Below, piece after piece: positions 1 to 5,686 of a stretch of DNA of 5,686 nucleotides. A program made the position numbers and the translations under genes. Each line of letters begins with the position of its first letter. The first letter of the stretch is position 1. Origin of the DNA: Actinomycetes bacterium (GTDB lineage: Bacteria > Actinomycetota > Actinomycetes > Actinomycetales > Dermatophilaceae); assembly GCA_023451855.1 (NCBI GenBank), contig JAEXXY010000449.1, positions 1 through 5,686 on the forward strand, in the 5' to 3' direction. The notes beneath the pieces are model-generated. The model was not told where the DNA came from. It saw nothing but the letters and a program-made list of their open reading frames with translations, and did not search any database.

Positions 1-458
1 CCGCCGTGACCGCGCCGCTGCAGGCGCACGGCCGGGCGGCACTGCGGCGCAGGCTGACCCGCACCCTCGTGCCGACCGTCGTCGTCCTCCTGGCGCTCGC
101 CGTGCTGCGCTCGACCACCGACGCACCAGCGGGGTGGTACGCGACCGCACCGGTGCTGCTCGGCCTGGCCGCGTGGCTCGGGGTCGACCGGTACGCCGGC
201 CTCGGGCACCGTGTCACGCCGCGCCACCTCGTCGTGCGCGAGGGCTCGCTCGACCGGCACCGGGTCGCCCTCGAGCGCGACGGCGTCATCGGCTGGACGG
301 TGCGCCGGTCGTTCTTCCAGCGCCGGGCCGGGGTGGCCACCCTCGTGGCGACGACCGCGGCCGGCGCGTCGCACTACGACGTCGTCGACGTGCCGGTGGC
401 GCGCGCCTACGAGGTCATGGACGAGATCAGTCCGGACCTGCTGGCGGAGTTCCGCTGA
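1..458 (+). CDS. Bacterial PH-domain (bPH2/DUF304, YdbT-like) membrane protein, C-terminal part
   Basis: The reading frame is open at the left edge, so this is probably the C-terminal part of a longer protein; a GTG at position 6 is the first start codon available in the window. Counting from that GTG (150 residues), two hydrophobic segments lie at about residues 20-35 and 43-60. A bPH2 (DUF304) domain follows, recognisable from HRVTPRHLVVREGSL (about 68-82) and ALERDGVIGWTVRRSFFQRR (about 88-107), then a beta-rich stretch ending in VVDVPVARAYEVMDEI. Known YdbT-type proteins carry two or three such units between membrane segments and run to roughly 450-500 residues. Most are uncharacterised; in Bacillus, YdbS/YdbT have been linked to tolerance of certain bacteriocins. 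The gene converges on the BCCT gene and shares the hairpin at 497-550 with it. Family assignment is fairly sure; the role is unknown. Confidence 0.75.
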   Translation, partial: AVTAPLQAHGRAALRRRLTRTLVPTVVVLLALAVLRSTTDAPAGWYATAPVLLGLAAWLGVDRYAGLGHRVTPRHLVVREGSLDRHRVALERDGVIGWTVRRSFFQRRAGVATLVATTAAGASHYDVVDVPVARAYEVMDEISPDLLAEFR

Positions 459-496
459 GCCTGGACGTCTTTCCCGGCCTCTTGAGGGCCCACCGA

Positions 497-550
497 ACGA
501 CGAACGCCCCGGCGGACGCTGCGGGGCAGCATCCGCCGGGGCGGCGTCGT
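497..550. terminator. Long GC-rich hairpin between convergent genes, probable bidirectional terminator
   Basis: The arms at 505-522 and 526-543 pair over 18 positions with one mismatch (C517 against A531) and a GGG loop. An outer helix, ACGACG (497-502) with CGTCGT (545-550), continues it past a small internal loop. It begins 38 bases after the PH-protein stop and, read from the other side, 13 bases after the BCCT stop. Neither side has a T-tract, which is usual for actinobacterial hairpin terminators. The position between two convergent stops supports a shared terminator. Confidence 0.75.
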
Positions 551-563
551 GGAGCGGCAGGCC

Positions 564-2390
564 TCAGAGGCGCATCGAGGCTCCGAGGCGCTCGGTGCTC
601 TCGTCGACGTCCTTCGCGACGTCGGCGTCGGCGCCCGTCGGCGCCGCGGCGTCCTCCGACCACTCGGTCGGCACGAGCTCACCGACGCCCTCACCGGGCG
701 CGGACTCCTGCACGCTGAGGGTGAAGTCGTCGCCGTGCTCGCTGACGCCGGTGACGACGGCGTGCTCGACGGCGGCCACCGCGTACCGGCGGCGCACCAC
801 CTGCGGGTCGCGCGACAGGTCCTTCACGAGGGCCGCGGCGAGTCCGATCATGATGACGAGGAAGGGCAGGGCCGCGACGATCGTGACGTTCTGCAGCCCC
901 GACAGCGCGTCCTCGCCGCCGAGCAGGAGCATGATCGCGGCGACGGCACCGGTGGCCGCGCCCCAGAAGATGACGGTCTTCTTCGACGGCTCGAGGGTGC
1001 CCTTCTCCGAGAGCGTGCCCATGACGATCGACGCGGCGTCGGCGCCCGACACGAAGAAGATCGCGACGAGGACCATGACGACGACCGCGCTGACGGTGGG
1101 CCAGGGCAGGTTGCCGAGCATCGTGAAGAGCGAGCCCTCGGCCGAGGACTGGCCGCCGATGTCCTGGCCGTGCTGCTGCTGCCAGATGCCGGCACCGCCG
1201 AAGATGGCGAACCAGACGAGCGAGACGACCGACGGCACGAGCAGCACGCCCGTGACGAACTGGCGGATGGTGCGGCCGCGGGAGATGCGGGCGATGAACA
1301 TGCCGACGAACGGCGTCCAGCTGACCCACCAGGCCCAGTAGAAGATCGTCCAGCTGGCCAGCCAGTCCTTCATGCCGGCGCCACCCGCGGCGTCGGTGCG
1401 GGCCGACATCATCGCGAGGTCCTGGACGTAGGAGCCGATGGTCGTCGGCAGCAGGTTGAGGATGAAGATCGTCGGGCCGACGACGAACACGAAGAGGGCG
1501 AGCGCGACGGCGAGCACCATGTTGATGTTCGAGAGCCACTGGATGCCCTTGGCGACACCCGAGACCGCCGACAGGATGAAGGCGATCGTCAGCACGACGA
1601 TGATGCCGATGAGCAGGCCGTTGCCGACCTTGCCGATGCCGCCGACGATCTCGAGGCCGGAGCCGATCTGCAGGGCGCCGAGCCCGAGCGAGGTGGCCGA
1701 GCCGAAGAGCGTCGCGAAGATCGCGAAGATGTCGATGACCTTGCCGGCCGCGCCGTTGGCGCGCTTCTCGCCGAAGAGCGGGGCGAAGGCCGAGCTGATG
1801 AGCAGGGACCGGCCCTTGCGGAAGACGCCGTACGCGACGGCGAGGCCGACGACGGCGTAGATGGCCCACGGGTGCAGCGACCAGTGGAACATCGTCGTGG
1901 CCATCGCGTGCTGCACGGCGGCGGGGTTGCCCGCGGCGCCGGTGCCCGGCGGCGGCGTGACGAGGTGGCTCACCGGCTCGGTGACGCCGTAGAACATCAG
2001 GCCGATGCCCATGCCGGCGGAGAACATCATCGCCACCCACGAGGAGGTGCGGAACTCCGGCTCCTCGCCGTCGCCGCCGAGCGGGATGTTGCCGTACCGG
2101 CTCGCGGCGAGCCAGATGACGAACACGACGAAGCCGGAGGCGACGAGGGAGAAGAGCCAGCCGGTGTTGTGCACGACGAAGTCGAGCCCGCTCGAGGCGC
2201 TCGTGCTCAGGCTGTCGGTGCCGAGCGCGCCCCAGACGACGAAGCCGATGGCGACGGCGGCCGACACCCAGAAGACGGGCTTGTCGAGCCGCGAGGGCGC
2301 CGCGTCCTCATGGTTGACGGGTGGTGGTTCGAGTGCGGGGTGCAGGGCGTCGCGCGACTCCTGCGTGGTCTCGTCGGTGGTTCCGGTCAT
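564..2390 (-). CDS. BCCT-family transporter (betaine/choline/carnitine type, BetP/OpuD-like)
   Basis: The 608-residue product imports a quaternary-ammonium compatible solute such as glycine betaine, most likely with Na+, across the cytoplasmic membrane. Twelve hydrophobic segments run from about residue 38 to 522. Family hallmarks are visible: the glycine stretch SAGMGIGLMFYGVTEP (124-139), matching the GMGIG segment that in BetP takes part in substrate and Na+ binding; MFHWSLHPWAIYA (167-179); and the Trp box YWAWWVSWTPFVGMFIARIS (351-370), whose tryptophans line the betaine site in BetP. The exact substrate cannot be read from sequence. An acidic, non-membrane tail of about 65 residues follows Arg535. 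The start is uncertain: ATG 2390 (MTGTTDET) and ATG 2399 (MALMTGTT) both lack a Shine-Dalgarno sequence, a GTG at 2444 is also in frame, and the frame stays open to about 2570. A terminator hairpin and a 294-base gap separate it from dctA, so it is probably its own unit. Confidence 0.93.
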   Translation of the reverse strand: MTGTTDETTQESRDALHPALEPPPVNHEDAAPSRLDKPVFWVSAAVAIGFVVWGALGTDSLSTSASSGLDFVVHNTGWLFSLVASGFVVFVIWLAASRYGNIPLGGDGEEPEFRTSSWVAMMFSAGMGIGLMFYGVTEPVSHLVTPPPGTGAAGNPAAVQHAMATTMFHWSLHPWAIYAVVGLAVAYGVFRKGRSLLISSAFAPLFGEKRANGAAGKVIDIFAIFATLFGSATSLGLGALQIGSGLEIVGGIGKVGNGLLIGIIVVLTIAFILSAVSGVAKGIQWLSNINMVLAVALALFVFVVGPTIFILNLLPTTIGSYVQDLAMMSARTDAAGGAGMKDWLASWTIFYWAWWVSWTPFVGMFIARISRGRTIRQFVTGVLLVPSVVSLVWFAIFGGAGIWQQQHGQDIGGQSSAEGSLFTMLGNLPWPTVSAVVVMVLVAIFFVSGADAASIVMGTLSEKGTLEPSKKTVIFWGAATGAVAAIMLLLGGEDALSGLQNVTIVAALPFLVIMIGLAAALVKDLSRDPQVVRRRYAVAAVEHAVVTGVSEHGDDFTLSVQESAPGEGVGELVPTEWSEDAAAPTGADADVAKDVDESTERLGASMRL

Positions 2391-2471
2391 CAAGGCCATA
2401 CGTCGTCGACGGCACCCGACGAGGGGCGCCGCCAGTCTCCTCACGTTTCGGTTTCTCAGAGCTTTCGTTCG

Positions 2472-2492
2472 ACCTTCAACTGTGCCGAAGGT
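2472..2492. promoter_or_regulatory. Inverted repeat ACCTTC-N9-GAAGGT, possible operator upstream of the BCCT gene
   Basis: The arms ACCTTC (2472-2477) and GAAGGT (2487-2492) are perfect inverted repeats with a 9-base spacer, so their centres are about 15 bases apart. That suits a dimeric regulator better than a stable RNA hairpin. It lies about 80-100 bases upstream of the BCCT ATG. No named regulator motif was recognised, and a 6-base arm can occur by chance. Confidence 0.3.
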
Positions 2493-2493
2493 T

Positions 2494-2525
2494 CCCGTGA
2501 TACGCAAAACGGCACCCGTGACACG
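2494..2525. repeat. Direct repeat CCCGTGAYACG, two copies 21 bases apart
   Basis: CCCGTGATACG (2494-2504) and CCCGTGACACG (2515-2525) differ at one base and start 21 bases apart, which is two helical turns, placing both on the same DNA face. They sit beside the inverted repeat at 2472-2492 in the BCCT upstream region. This is a plausible tandem regulator site, but no binding protein is known. Confidence 0.35.
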
Positions 2526-2624
2526 ACAGACAGGTCCGCCGTAGGCACCGCGAAAACCCATACCCGGCAAGGTTGCTCGGGGTTCTGCTGGAGACGGTGA
2601 GGCTCGTCACGCCCGCACACGGCA

Positions 2625-2657
2625 GCACCGGCGCGGCCTGGGCGGCCGCGCCGGTGC
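2625..2657 (-). terminator. Hairpin terminator downstream of dctA
   Basis: GCACCGGCGCGGCC (2625-2638) pairs perfectly over 14 bases with GGCCGCGCCGGTGC (2644-2657) around a TGGGC loop. It starts 27 bases past the dctA stop on the minus strand. There is no T-tract, as in many high-GC organisms. A weaker 6-base hairpin, GCTGAC/GTCAGC (2671-2676 and 2684-2689), overlaps the stop codon itself. Confidence 0.75.
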
Positions 2658-2684
2658 GCGTCGGTGAGGTGCTGACGAGGGTGG

Positions 2685-4112
2685 TCAGCGGGTGCCGACG
2701 AGCTCGCCCTCGGGTGCGCAGTCGCGGGACGGGTCGGGCACCGGCGCCTCAGGCGTCGTGTCGTCGTCGGAGTCGGAGTCGGAGTCGGAGTCGACCATCC
2801 GGGCCTCGTCGAACGGCAGCTGGCCCGACAGGACTCGACCGGCCTTGTCGCGGTCGATCTCGCCGACCCACGTGCCGATGATGACGGTCGCGATGGCGTT
2901 GCCCGCGAAGTTCGTCAGGGCACGCGCCTCGCTCATCAGGCGGTCGATGCCGACGATGAAGCCGACGCCCGGCACGAGGTCGGGGCGGTGCGACTGCAGG
3001 CCGCCGGCGAGCGTCGCCAGGCCCGCGCCGCTGACGCCCGCGGCGCCCTTGCTGGCGATGATCATGAAGACGAGCAGGCCGACCTGCTGGCCGATGCTGA
3101 ACGGCTTGTCCATGGCCTCGGCGATGAACAGGCTCGCCATCGTCAGGTAGATGGCCGTGCCGTCGAGGTTGAACGAGTAGCCGGTCGGCACGGTGATGCC
3201 GACGACCGGGCGGGAGACGCCGAGGTGCTCCATCTTCGCGATGAGGCGCGGCAGGGCGGACTCGGACGAGGACGTCGACAGGATGAGGAGGAACTCGCGG
3301 CTGAGGTACTTCAGCAGGGAGAAGACGTTCATGCCCGTGACGAGCTTGAGGATCGCGCCGAGGAAGGCGAAGACGAAGATGGCGCACGTCGCGTAGAAGG
3401 CACCCATGAGCAGGCCGAGGCTCTTGAGCGAGCCGATGCCGGTGGCGCCGACGAGGGCGGCCATGGCGCCGAACGCGCCGATCGGGGCAGCCCACATGAT
3501 CATCGCCATGAGGCGGAAGACGAGACGCTCGAGGTGCTTGATGCCGGTGAGGATCGGCTCGCCCTGCTTGCCCATCTTCTGCAGCGCGAAGCCGACGAGG
3601 AGCGCGATGAGCAGGGCCTGCAGCACCGAGCCCGACGTCAGGGCCGACACGAGCGTGTCGGGAATGAGCCCGAGGACGAAGTCGACGGCTCCCTCGGCCT
3701 CGGCGGCGACCTGCGACGTGCCGGACTCGGCGACCGCGGCGGTGAGGTTGAGGCTGTCACCGGGGTGCACGATGTTGCCGACGACGAGGCCGATGCCGAG
3801 CGCGACGGTCGACATGACGATGAAGTAGCCCAGCGCGAGGCCACCGACCTTGCCGACCTGCGCGGCCTTGCGGACCGAACCGATGCCGAGCACGATCGTG
3901 CAGAAGATGATCGGCGTGATCATCATCTTGATGAGGTTGACGAACCCGGTACCGAGCGGCTTGAGGCTCTTGCCCACCTCGGGGAAGGCCCAGCCGACGA
4001 GGATGCCGGCGACCATCGCGACGATGACGGCGACGTAGAGCAGATGGGTGCGATCGCGCTTCGGGGCCGAGCCTGGTGTGGCGTCGACGGCGCTGTCGGC
4101 GGTGTAACTCAC
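2685..4112 (-). CDS. dctA: DctA-type C4-dicarboxylate:cation symporter (DAACS family)
   Basis: The 475-residue membrane protein probably imports succinate, fumarate and malate with H+ or Na+. Transmembrane segments start at about residue 23. The C-terminal transport core has the family motifs: the serine-rich hairpin tip STSSSESALPRLI (279-291), GYSFNLDGTAIYLTM (311-325), hairpin 2 SKGAAGVSGAG (354-364), and IDRLMSEARALTNFAGNAIA (389-408), whose MSEARALTN sequence is typical of DctA rather than glutamate carriers. The GTG start at 4112 was chosen because GGAGGT lies 4 bases upstream and the protein then begins at normal family length; the same frame runs on upstream only as spurious sequence antisense to the kinase. 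The tail after about residue 439 is unusual: four Asp-Ser pairs, then an acidic, Pro-rich end. The divergent CitA/DcuS-type kinase indicates two-component control. Citrate or another carboxylate remains possible as substrate. Confidence 0.93.
   Translation of the reverse strand: MSYTADSAVDATPGSAPKRDRTHLLYVAVIVAMVAGILVGWAFPEVGKSLKPLGTGFVNLIKMMITPIIFCTIVLGIGSVRKAAQVGKVGGLALGYFIVMSTVALGIGLVVGNIVHPGDSLNLTAAVAESGTSQVAAEAEGAVDFVLGLIPDTLVSALTSGSVLQALLIALLVGFALQKMGKQGEPILTGIKHLERLVFRLMAMIMWAAPIGAFGAMAALVGATGIGSLKSLGLLMGAFYATCAIFVFAFLGAILKLVTGMNVFSLLKYLSREFLLILSTSSSESALPRLIAKMEHLGVSRPVVGITVPTGYSFNLDGTAIYLTMASLFIAEAMDKPFSIGQQVGLLVFMIIASKGAAGVSGAGLATLAGGLQSHRPDLVPGVGFIVGIDRLMSEARALTNFAGNAIATVIIGTWVGEIDRDKAGRVLSGQLPFDEARMVDSDSDSDSDDDTTPEAPVPDPSRDCAPEGELVGTR
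2769..2792. repeat. Tandem hexanucleotide repeat (GGAGTC)x4 in the 3' end of dctA
   Basis: Four perfect copies of GGAGTC lie head to tail. Read on the minus strand they are GACTCC units that encode alternating Asp-Ser in the DctA tail (about residues 441-448). The 6-base unit means that gain or loss of copies keeps the frame. Identical codon use in every copy suggests slippage expansion rather than independent selection of Asp and Ser. Confidence 0.85.
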
Positions 4113-4116
4113 GGTG

Positions 4117-4122
4117 ACCTCC
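4117..4122 (-). promoter_or_regulatory. Shine-Dalgarno sequence of dctA
   Basis: The minus strand reads GGAGGT here, 4 bases before the GTG at 4112. This is the only strong ribosome-binding site near the conserved N-terminus and fixes the dctA start. Confidence 0.85.
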
Positions 4123-4181
4123 GTTGGCGTGGGCCGGGACAGAACCCGGACCGGTGGATGACTTCGAGGGTGTCCGCCGCA

Positions 4182-4195
4182 GTGACTAGGGTCAC
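4182..4195. promoter_or_regulatory. Palindrome GTGAC-TAGG-GTCAC, candidate response-regulator site
   Basis: Perfect 5-base arms (4182-4186 and 4191-4195) flank TAGG. The site overlaps the putative kinase -10 box and ends 4 bases before its GTG. From the dctA side it lies 70-83 bases upstream of the start codon, a normal place for an activator. A further GTGAC half-site is at 4114-4118. A role in binding the CitB/DcuR-type partner regulator is inference from position and symmetry. Confidence 0.4.
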
Positions 4196-4199
4196 GATT

Positions 4200-5686
4200 G
4201 TGTTCATTGAGTTCTCGCCGCGGCGGTGGAGCGTCGCGGCGCAGACCTTTGCGCTCCAGGTGCTCGTGGCGGTCCTCGTCGTCGCGGCGGGTCTCGCGGG
4301 CGCGTGGGTGCAGGCCCAGCGCGCGGGCGACCAGGAGGCGATGGCGCGGGCTCTGGCCGTCGCCGAGACCATCGCCTCGACGCCGGAGGTCGTCTCGGCC
4401 GTCCAGGGCCCCGACCCGACGGCCCGGCTCCAGCCCTTCGCCGAGCGGGTCCGCAAGGACACCGGCACCGACTTCGTCGTCGTCATGAGCACCGACGCGA
4501 TCCGCTGGACCCACCCCGACCCGACCCAGATCGGCAAGAGGTTCATCGGCCACACCGAGGCGGCCCGCGCGGGCGGCATCGTCGAGGAGGAGTACACCGG
4601 CACGCTCGGGCCCTCGGCACGCGTGGTCGTGCCGGTCCGAGCCGGCGCGGGAGACGCGTCCAAGGTCGTCGCGCTCGTGTCCGTCGGCATCCGCAAGTCG
4701 GCCGTCGGCGAGCAGGTACGGGCCCAGCTGCCGAACATCCTGCTGGCCGGGCTCGGCGCTGCCCTCCTGTCGGGCCTCGGCATGGCCCTCGTGTCGCGGC
4801 GCATCCGCCGGCAGACCCATGGCCTGGGCGAGCAGCAGCTGCGCGAGATGTACGAGTACTACGACGCCGTGCTCCACGCGGTGAGCGAGGGCCTCGTCAT
4901 CACCGACCTCGACGGCACGGTGCGCCTCGCCAACGACGAGGCGGTGCGGCTGCTCGGGCTGCCGCCCGACGCCGTCGGCCGGCGCGTCGCCGACCTCGAC
5001 CTTGCCCCGGCCCTCATCACGGCACTGACCGACGACGAGGTCCACGAGGACGAGCTGCACGTCACGGCGGCCCGTGTCCTCGTCCTCAACCGCGCCCCCG
5101 CACGCTGGCGGGGCCGGCTGCTCGGCCACGTCGCCACGCTGCGCGACCGCACCGACCTCGAGGCCCTGACCGGCGAGCTCGACTCGGCCCGGGGGCTCAC
5201 GGAGGCGCTGCGCTCGCAGGCACACGAGTCGGCCAACCGGCTGCACACGATCGTCAGCCTCATCGAGCTCGGCCACACCGACCGCGCCCTGGCCTTCGCC
5301 ACCGAGGAGCTGCAGGTCTCGCAGATCCTCACCGACAAGGTCGTCGGCGCCGTCGACGAGCCGGCTCTCACGGCCCTGCTGCTCGGCAAGGCGGCCGAGG
5401 CGCACGAGCGCGGCATCGCCTTCGACATCGAGCCGGGCGCCCGCTTCCCGCGCGACGTCGCCCCGACGCGCGACGTCGTGACGATCGTCGGCAACCTCAT
5501 CGACAACGCCCTCGACGCCGTGTCGGGCACCGGGGAGGCGGGAGCGGCCCGACGCGTGGCGTTCGGCTCGCACGTCACCGACGGTCACGCCGTGATCGAG
5601 GTCAGCGACGACGGCCCGGGCCTGCCGCCGGGCGGCGTCGCCGACGCGTTCCGGCGCGGCTGGTCGACCAAGGCGCAGGGCAGCGC
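4200..5686 (+). CDS. CitA/DcuS-family sensor histidine kinase, 3' end cut by the window
   Basis: 495 residues are visible. TM1 is at about 15-37, an extracytoplasmic PAS-like (PDC) sensor at about 40-175, TM2 at 178-199, a cytoplasmic PAS at about 220-320, the phosphoacceptor helix at about 325-375 and the HATPase domain from about 390. The H-box reads LRSQAHESANRLHTI, with His342 the likely phosphorylated residue. The N-box is GNLIDNALDA (431-440, Asn436), the G1 box DDGPG (470-474) and the F-box region AFRRGWSTK (483-491); the G2 box lies beyond the edge. In the sensor, IRWTHPDP (101-108), Phe115 and Arg141 match the DcuS ligand residues. GTG 4200 was chosen because the preceding -10 box suggests a leaderless transcript and AGGG (4188-4191) is a possible ribosome site; in-frame GTG 4182 and ATG 4158 are alternatives. 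A response-regulator gene is expected next. It probably controls the divergent dctA. Confidence 0.92.
   Translation, partial: MFIEFSPRRWSVAAQTFALQVLVAVLVVAAGLAGAWVQAQRAGDQEAMARALAVAETIASTPEVVSAVQGPDPTARLQPFAERVRKDTGTDFVVVMSTDAIRWTHPDPTQIGKRFIGHTEAARAGGIVEEEYTGTLGPSARVVVPVRAGAGDASKVVALVSVGIRKSAVGEQVRAQLPNILLAGLGAALLSGLGMALVSRRIRRQTHGLGEQQLREMYEYYDAVLHAVSEGLVITDLDGTVRLANDEAVRLLGLPPDAVGRRVADLDLAPALITALTDDEVHEDELHVTAARVLVLNRAPARWRGRLLGHVATLRDRTDLEALTGELDSARGLTEALRSQAHESANRLHTIVSLIELGHTDRALAFATEELQVSQILTDKVVGAVDEPALTALLLGKAAEAHERGIAFDIEPGARFPRDVAPTRDVVTIVGNLIDNALDAVSGTGEAGAARRVAFGSHVTDGHAVIEVSDDGPGLPPGGVADAFRRGWSTKAQGS

Larger units (their letters stand above)
2391..2624 (-). promoter_or_regulatory. 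Upstream (promoter/leader) region of the BCCT gene
   Basis: This noncoding stretch is less GC-rich than its surroundings and must hold the BCCT promoter. On the minus strand its four TA dinucleotides start TATGGC, TATCAC, TACGGC and TATGGG, so no TANNNT housekeeping -10 box is present. A GGGTAT hexamer (2566 down to 2561) resembles the -10 of group-B stress sigma factors, but no GTTT -35 lies 14-16 bases upstream. A strong Shine-Dalgarno-like AGGAGA (2441-2436) is too far from ATG 2399 (36 bases) to serve it. The region also contains the inverted and direct repeats listed separately. No known riboswitch was recognised and no small gene is supported. Confidence 0.5.
4113..4199. promoter_or_regulatory. 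Divergent promoter region between dctA and the sensor kinase
   Basis: These 87 bases must hold both promoters if the kinase starts at 4200. On the plus side, TAGGGT (4187-4192) fits the TANNNT -10 consensus and would start transcription near 4199-4200, at the kinase GTG itself. The -35 is weak (TTCGAG at 4163-4168, 18-base spacing). For dctA on the minus strand no convincing -10/-35 pair was found, which suits an activator-dependent promoter. Confidence 0.55.

Noticed and set aside
2391..2570. N-terminal extension of the BCCT protein to the ATG at 2570
   Set aside because: The extra residues show no family similarity, are Arg-rich, and would cover the repeat-containing promoter region; the conserved protein begins well inside.
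2563..2581. Short hairpin CCCGGCAA/TTGCTCGGG as a leader attenuator or riboswitch
   Set aside because: The stem has a bulge and a very small loop, no T-tract follows, and no known riboswitch core was recognised around it.
549..2600. A 683-codon open frame on the plus strand
   Set aside because: It is antisense to the BCCT gene, with composition dominated by Asp, Glu, Arg and Gly and no recognisable domain: a shadow of GC-biased coding.
4158..4199. Kinase start at ATG 4158 or GTG 4182
   Set aside because: ATG 4158 has no ribosome site and would leave only 45 bases for two divergent promoters. GTG 4182 has only a distant GAGGG. Family similarity starts after 4200. They remain possible but less likely.
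2685..5588. A 967-codon open frame on the minus strand
   Set aside because: Only the part from 4112 down is dctA. The upstream part is antisense to the kinase gene, has low-complexity Arg/Asp/Gly-rich sequence, and is explained by GC-rich codon bias. It is not a fusion protein.
1..5686. Mobile element, CRISPR, tRNA/rRNA, toxin-antitoxin or phage-defence system
   Set aside because: No terminal repeats, transposase, regularly spaced repeats or structural RNA were seen, and the space is filled by four ordinary genes.

Overview
The window looks like chromosomal DNA from a high-GC actinobacterium. G or C dominates third codon positions, GTG starts are used, and the fragment of a bacterial PH-domain membrane protein at the left edge is of a kind common in Actinomycetia. 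The genus cannot be told from the sequence. The very high GC content opens long spurious reading frames antisense to the real genes.

Layout: (1) bases 1-458, plus strand, the C-terminal part of a YdbT-like membrane protein with a bacterial PH (bPH2) domain. (2) bases 497-550, a long GC-rich hairpin between convergent genes, probably a shared terminator. (3) bases 564-2390, minus strand, a BCCT-family sodium-coupled transporter for betaine or a related compatible solute. (4) bases 2391-2684, a 294-base gap holding the dctA terminator hairpin and the BCCT upstream region with inverted and direct repeats. (5) bases 2685-4112, minus strand, a DctA-type C4-dicarboxylate symporter with an unusual Ser-Asp repeat tail. 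(6) bases 4113-4199, an 87-base divergent control region. (7) bases 4200-5686, plus strand, a CitA/DcuS-family sensor histidine kinase cut off by the window end inside its ATP-binding domain.

The clearest functional unit is the divergent pair of dctA and the kinase. The kinase keeps the periplasmic residues that bind a C4-dicarboxylate in E. coli DcuS (Arg102, His105, Phe115, Arg141) and lacks the Lys that CitA uses for citrate. It therefore most likely senses succinate, fumarate or malate and, through a response regulator expected just beyond the right edge, controls dctA. A GTGAC-N4-GTCAC palindrome covers the likely -10 box of the kinase gene, which may be transcribed as a leaderless mRNA. 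The BCCT gene seems to be a separate unit, possibly under stress or osmotic control.

I see no mobile element, CRISPR array, tRNA or rRNA, and no clearly new biological system. The more interesting points are the control-region architecture, the sequence-based prediction of the sensor's ligand, and the repeat-encoded tail of DctA.
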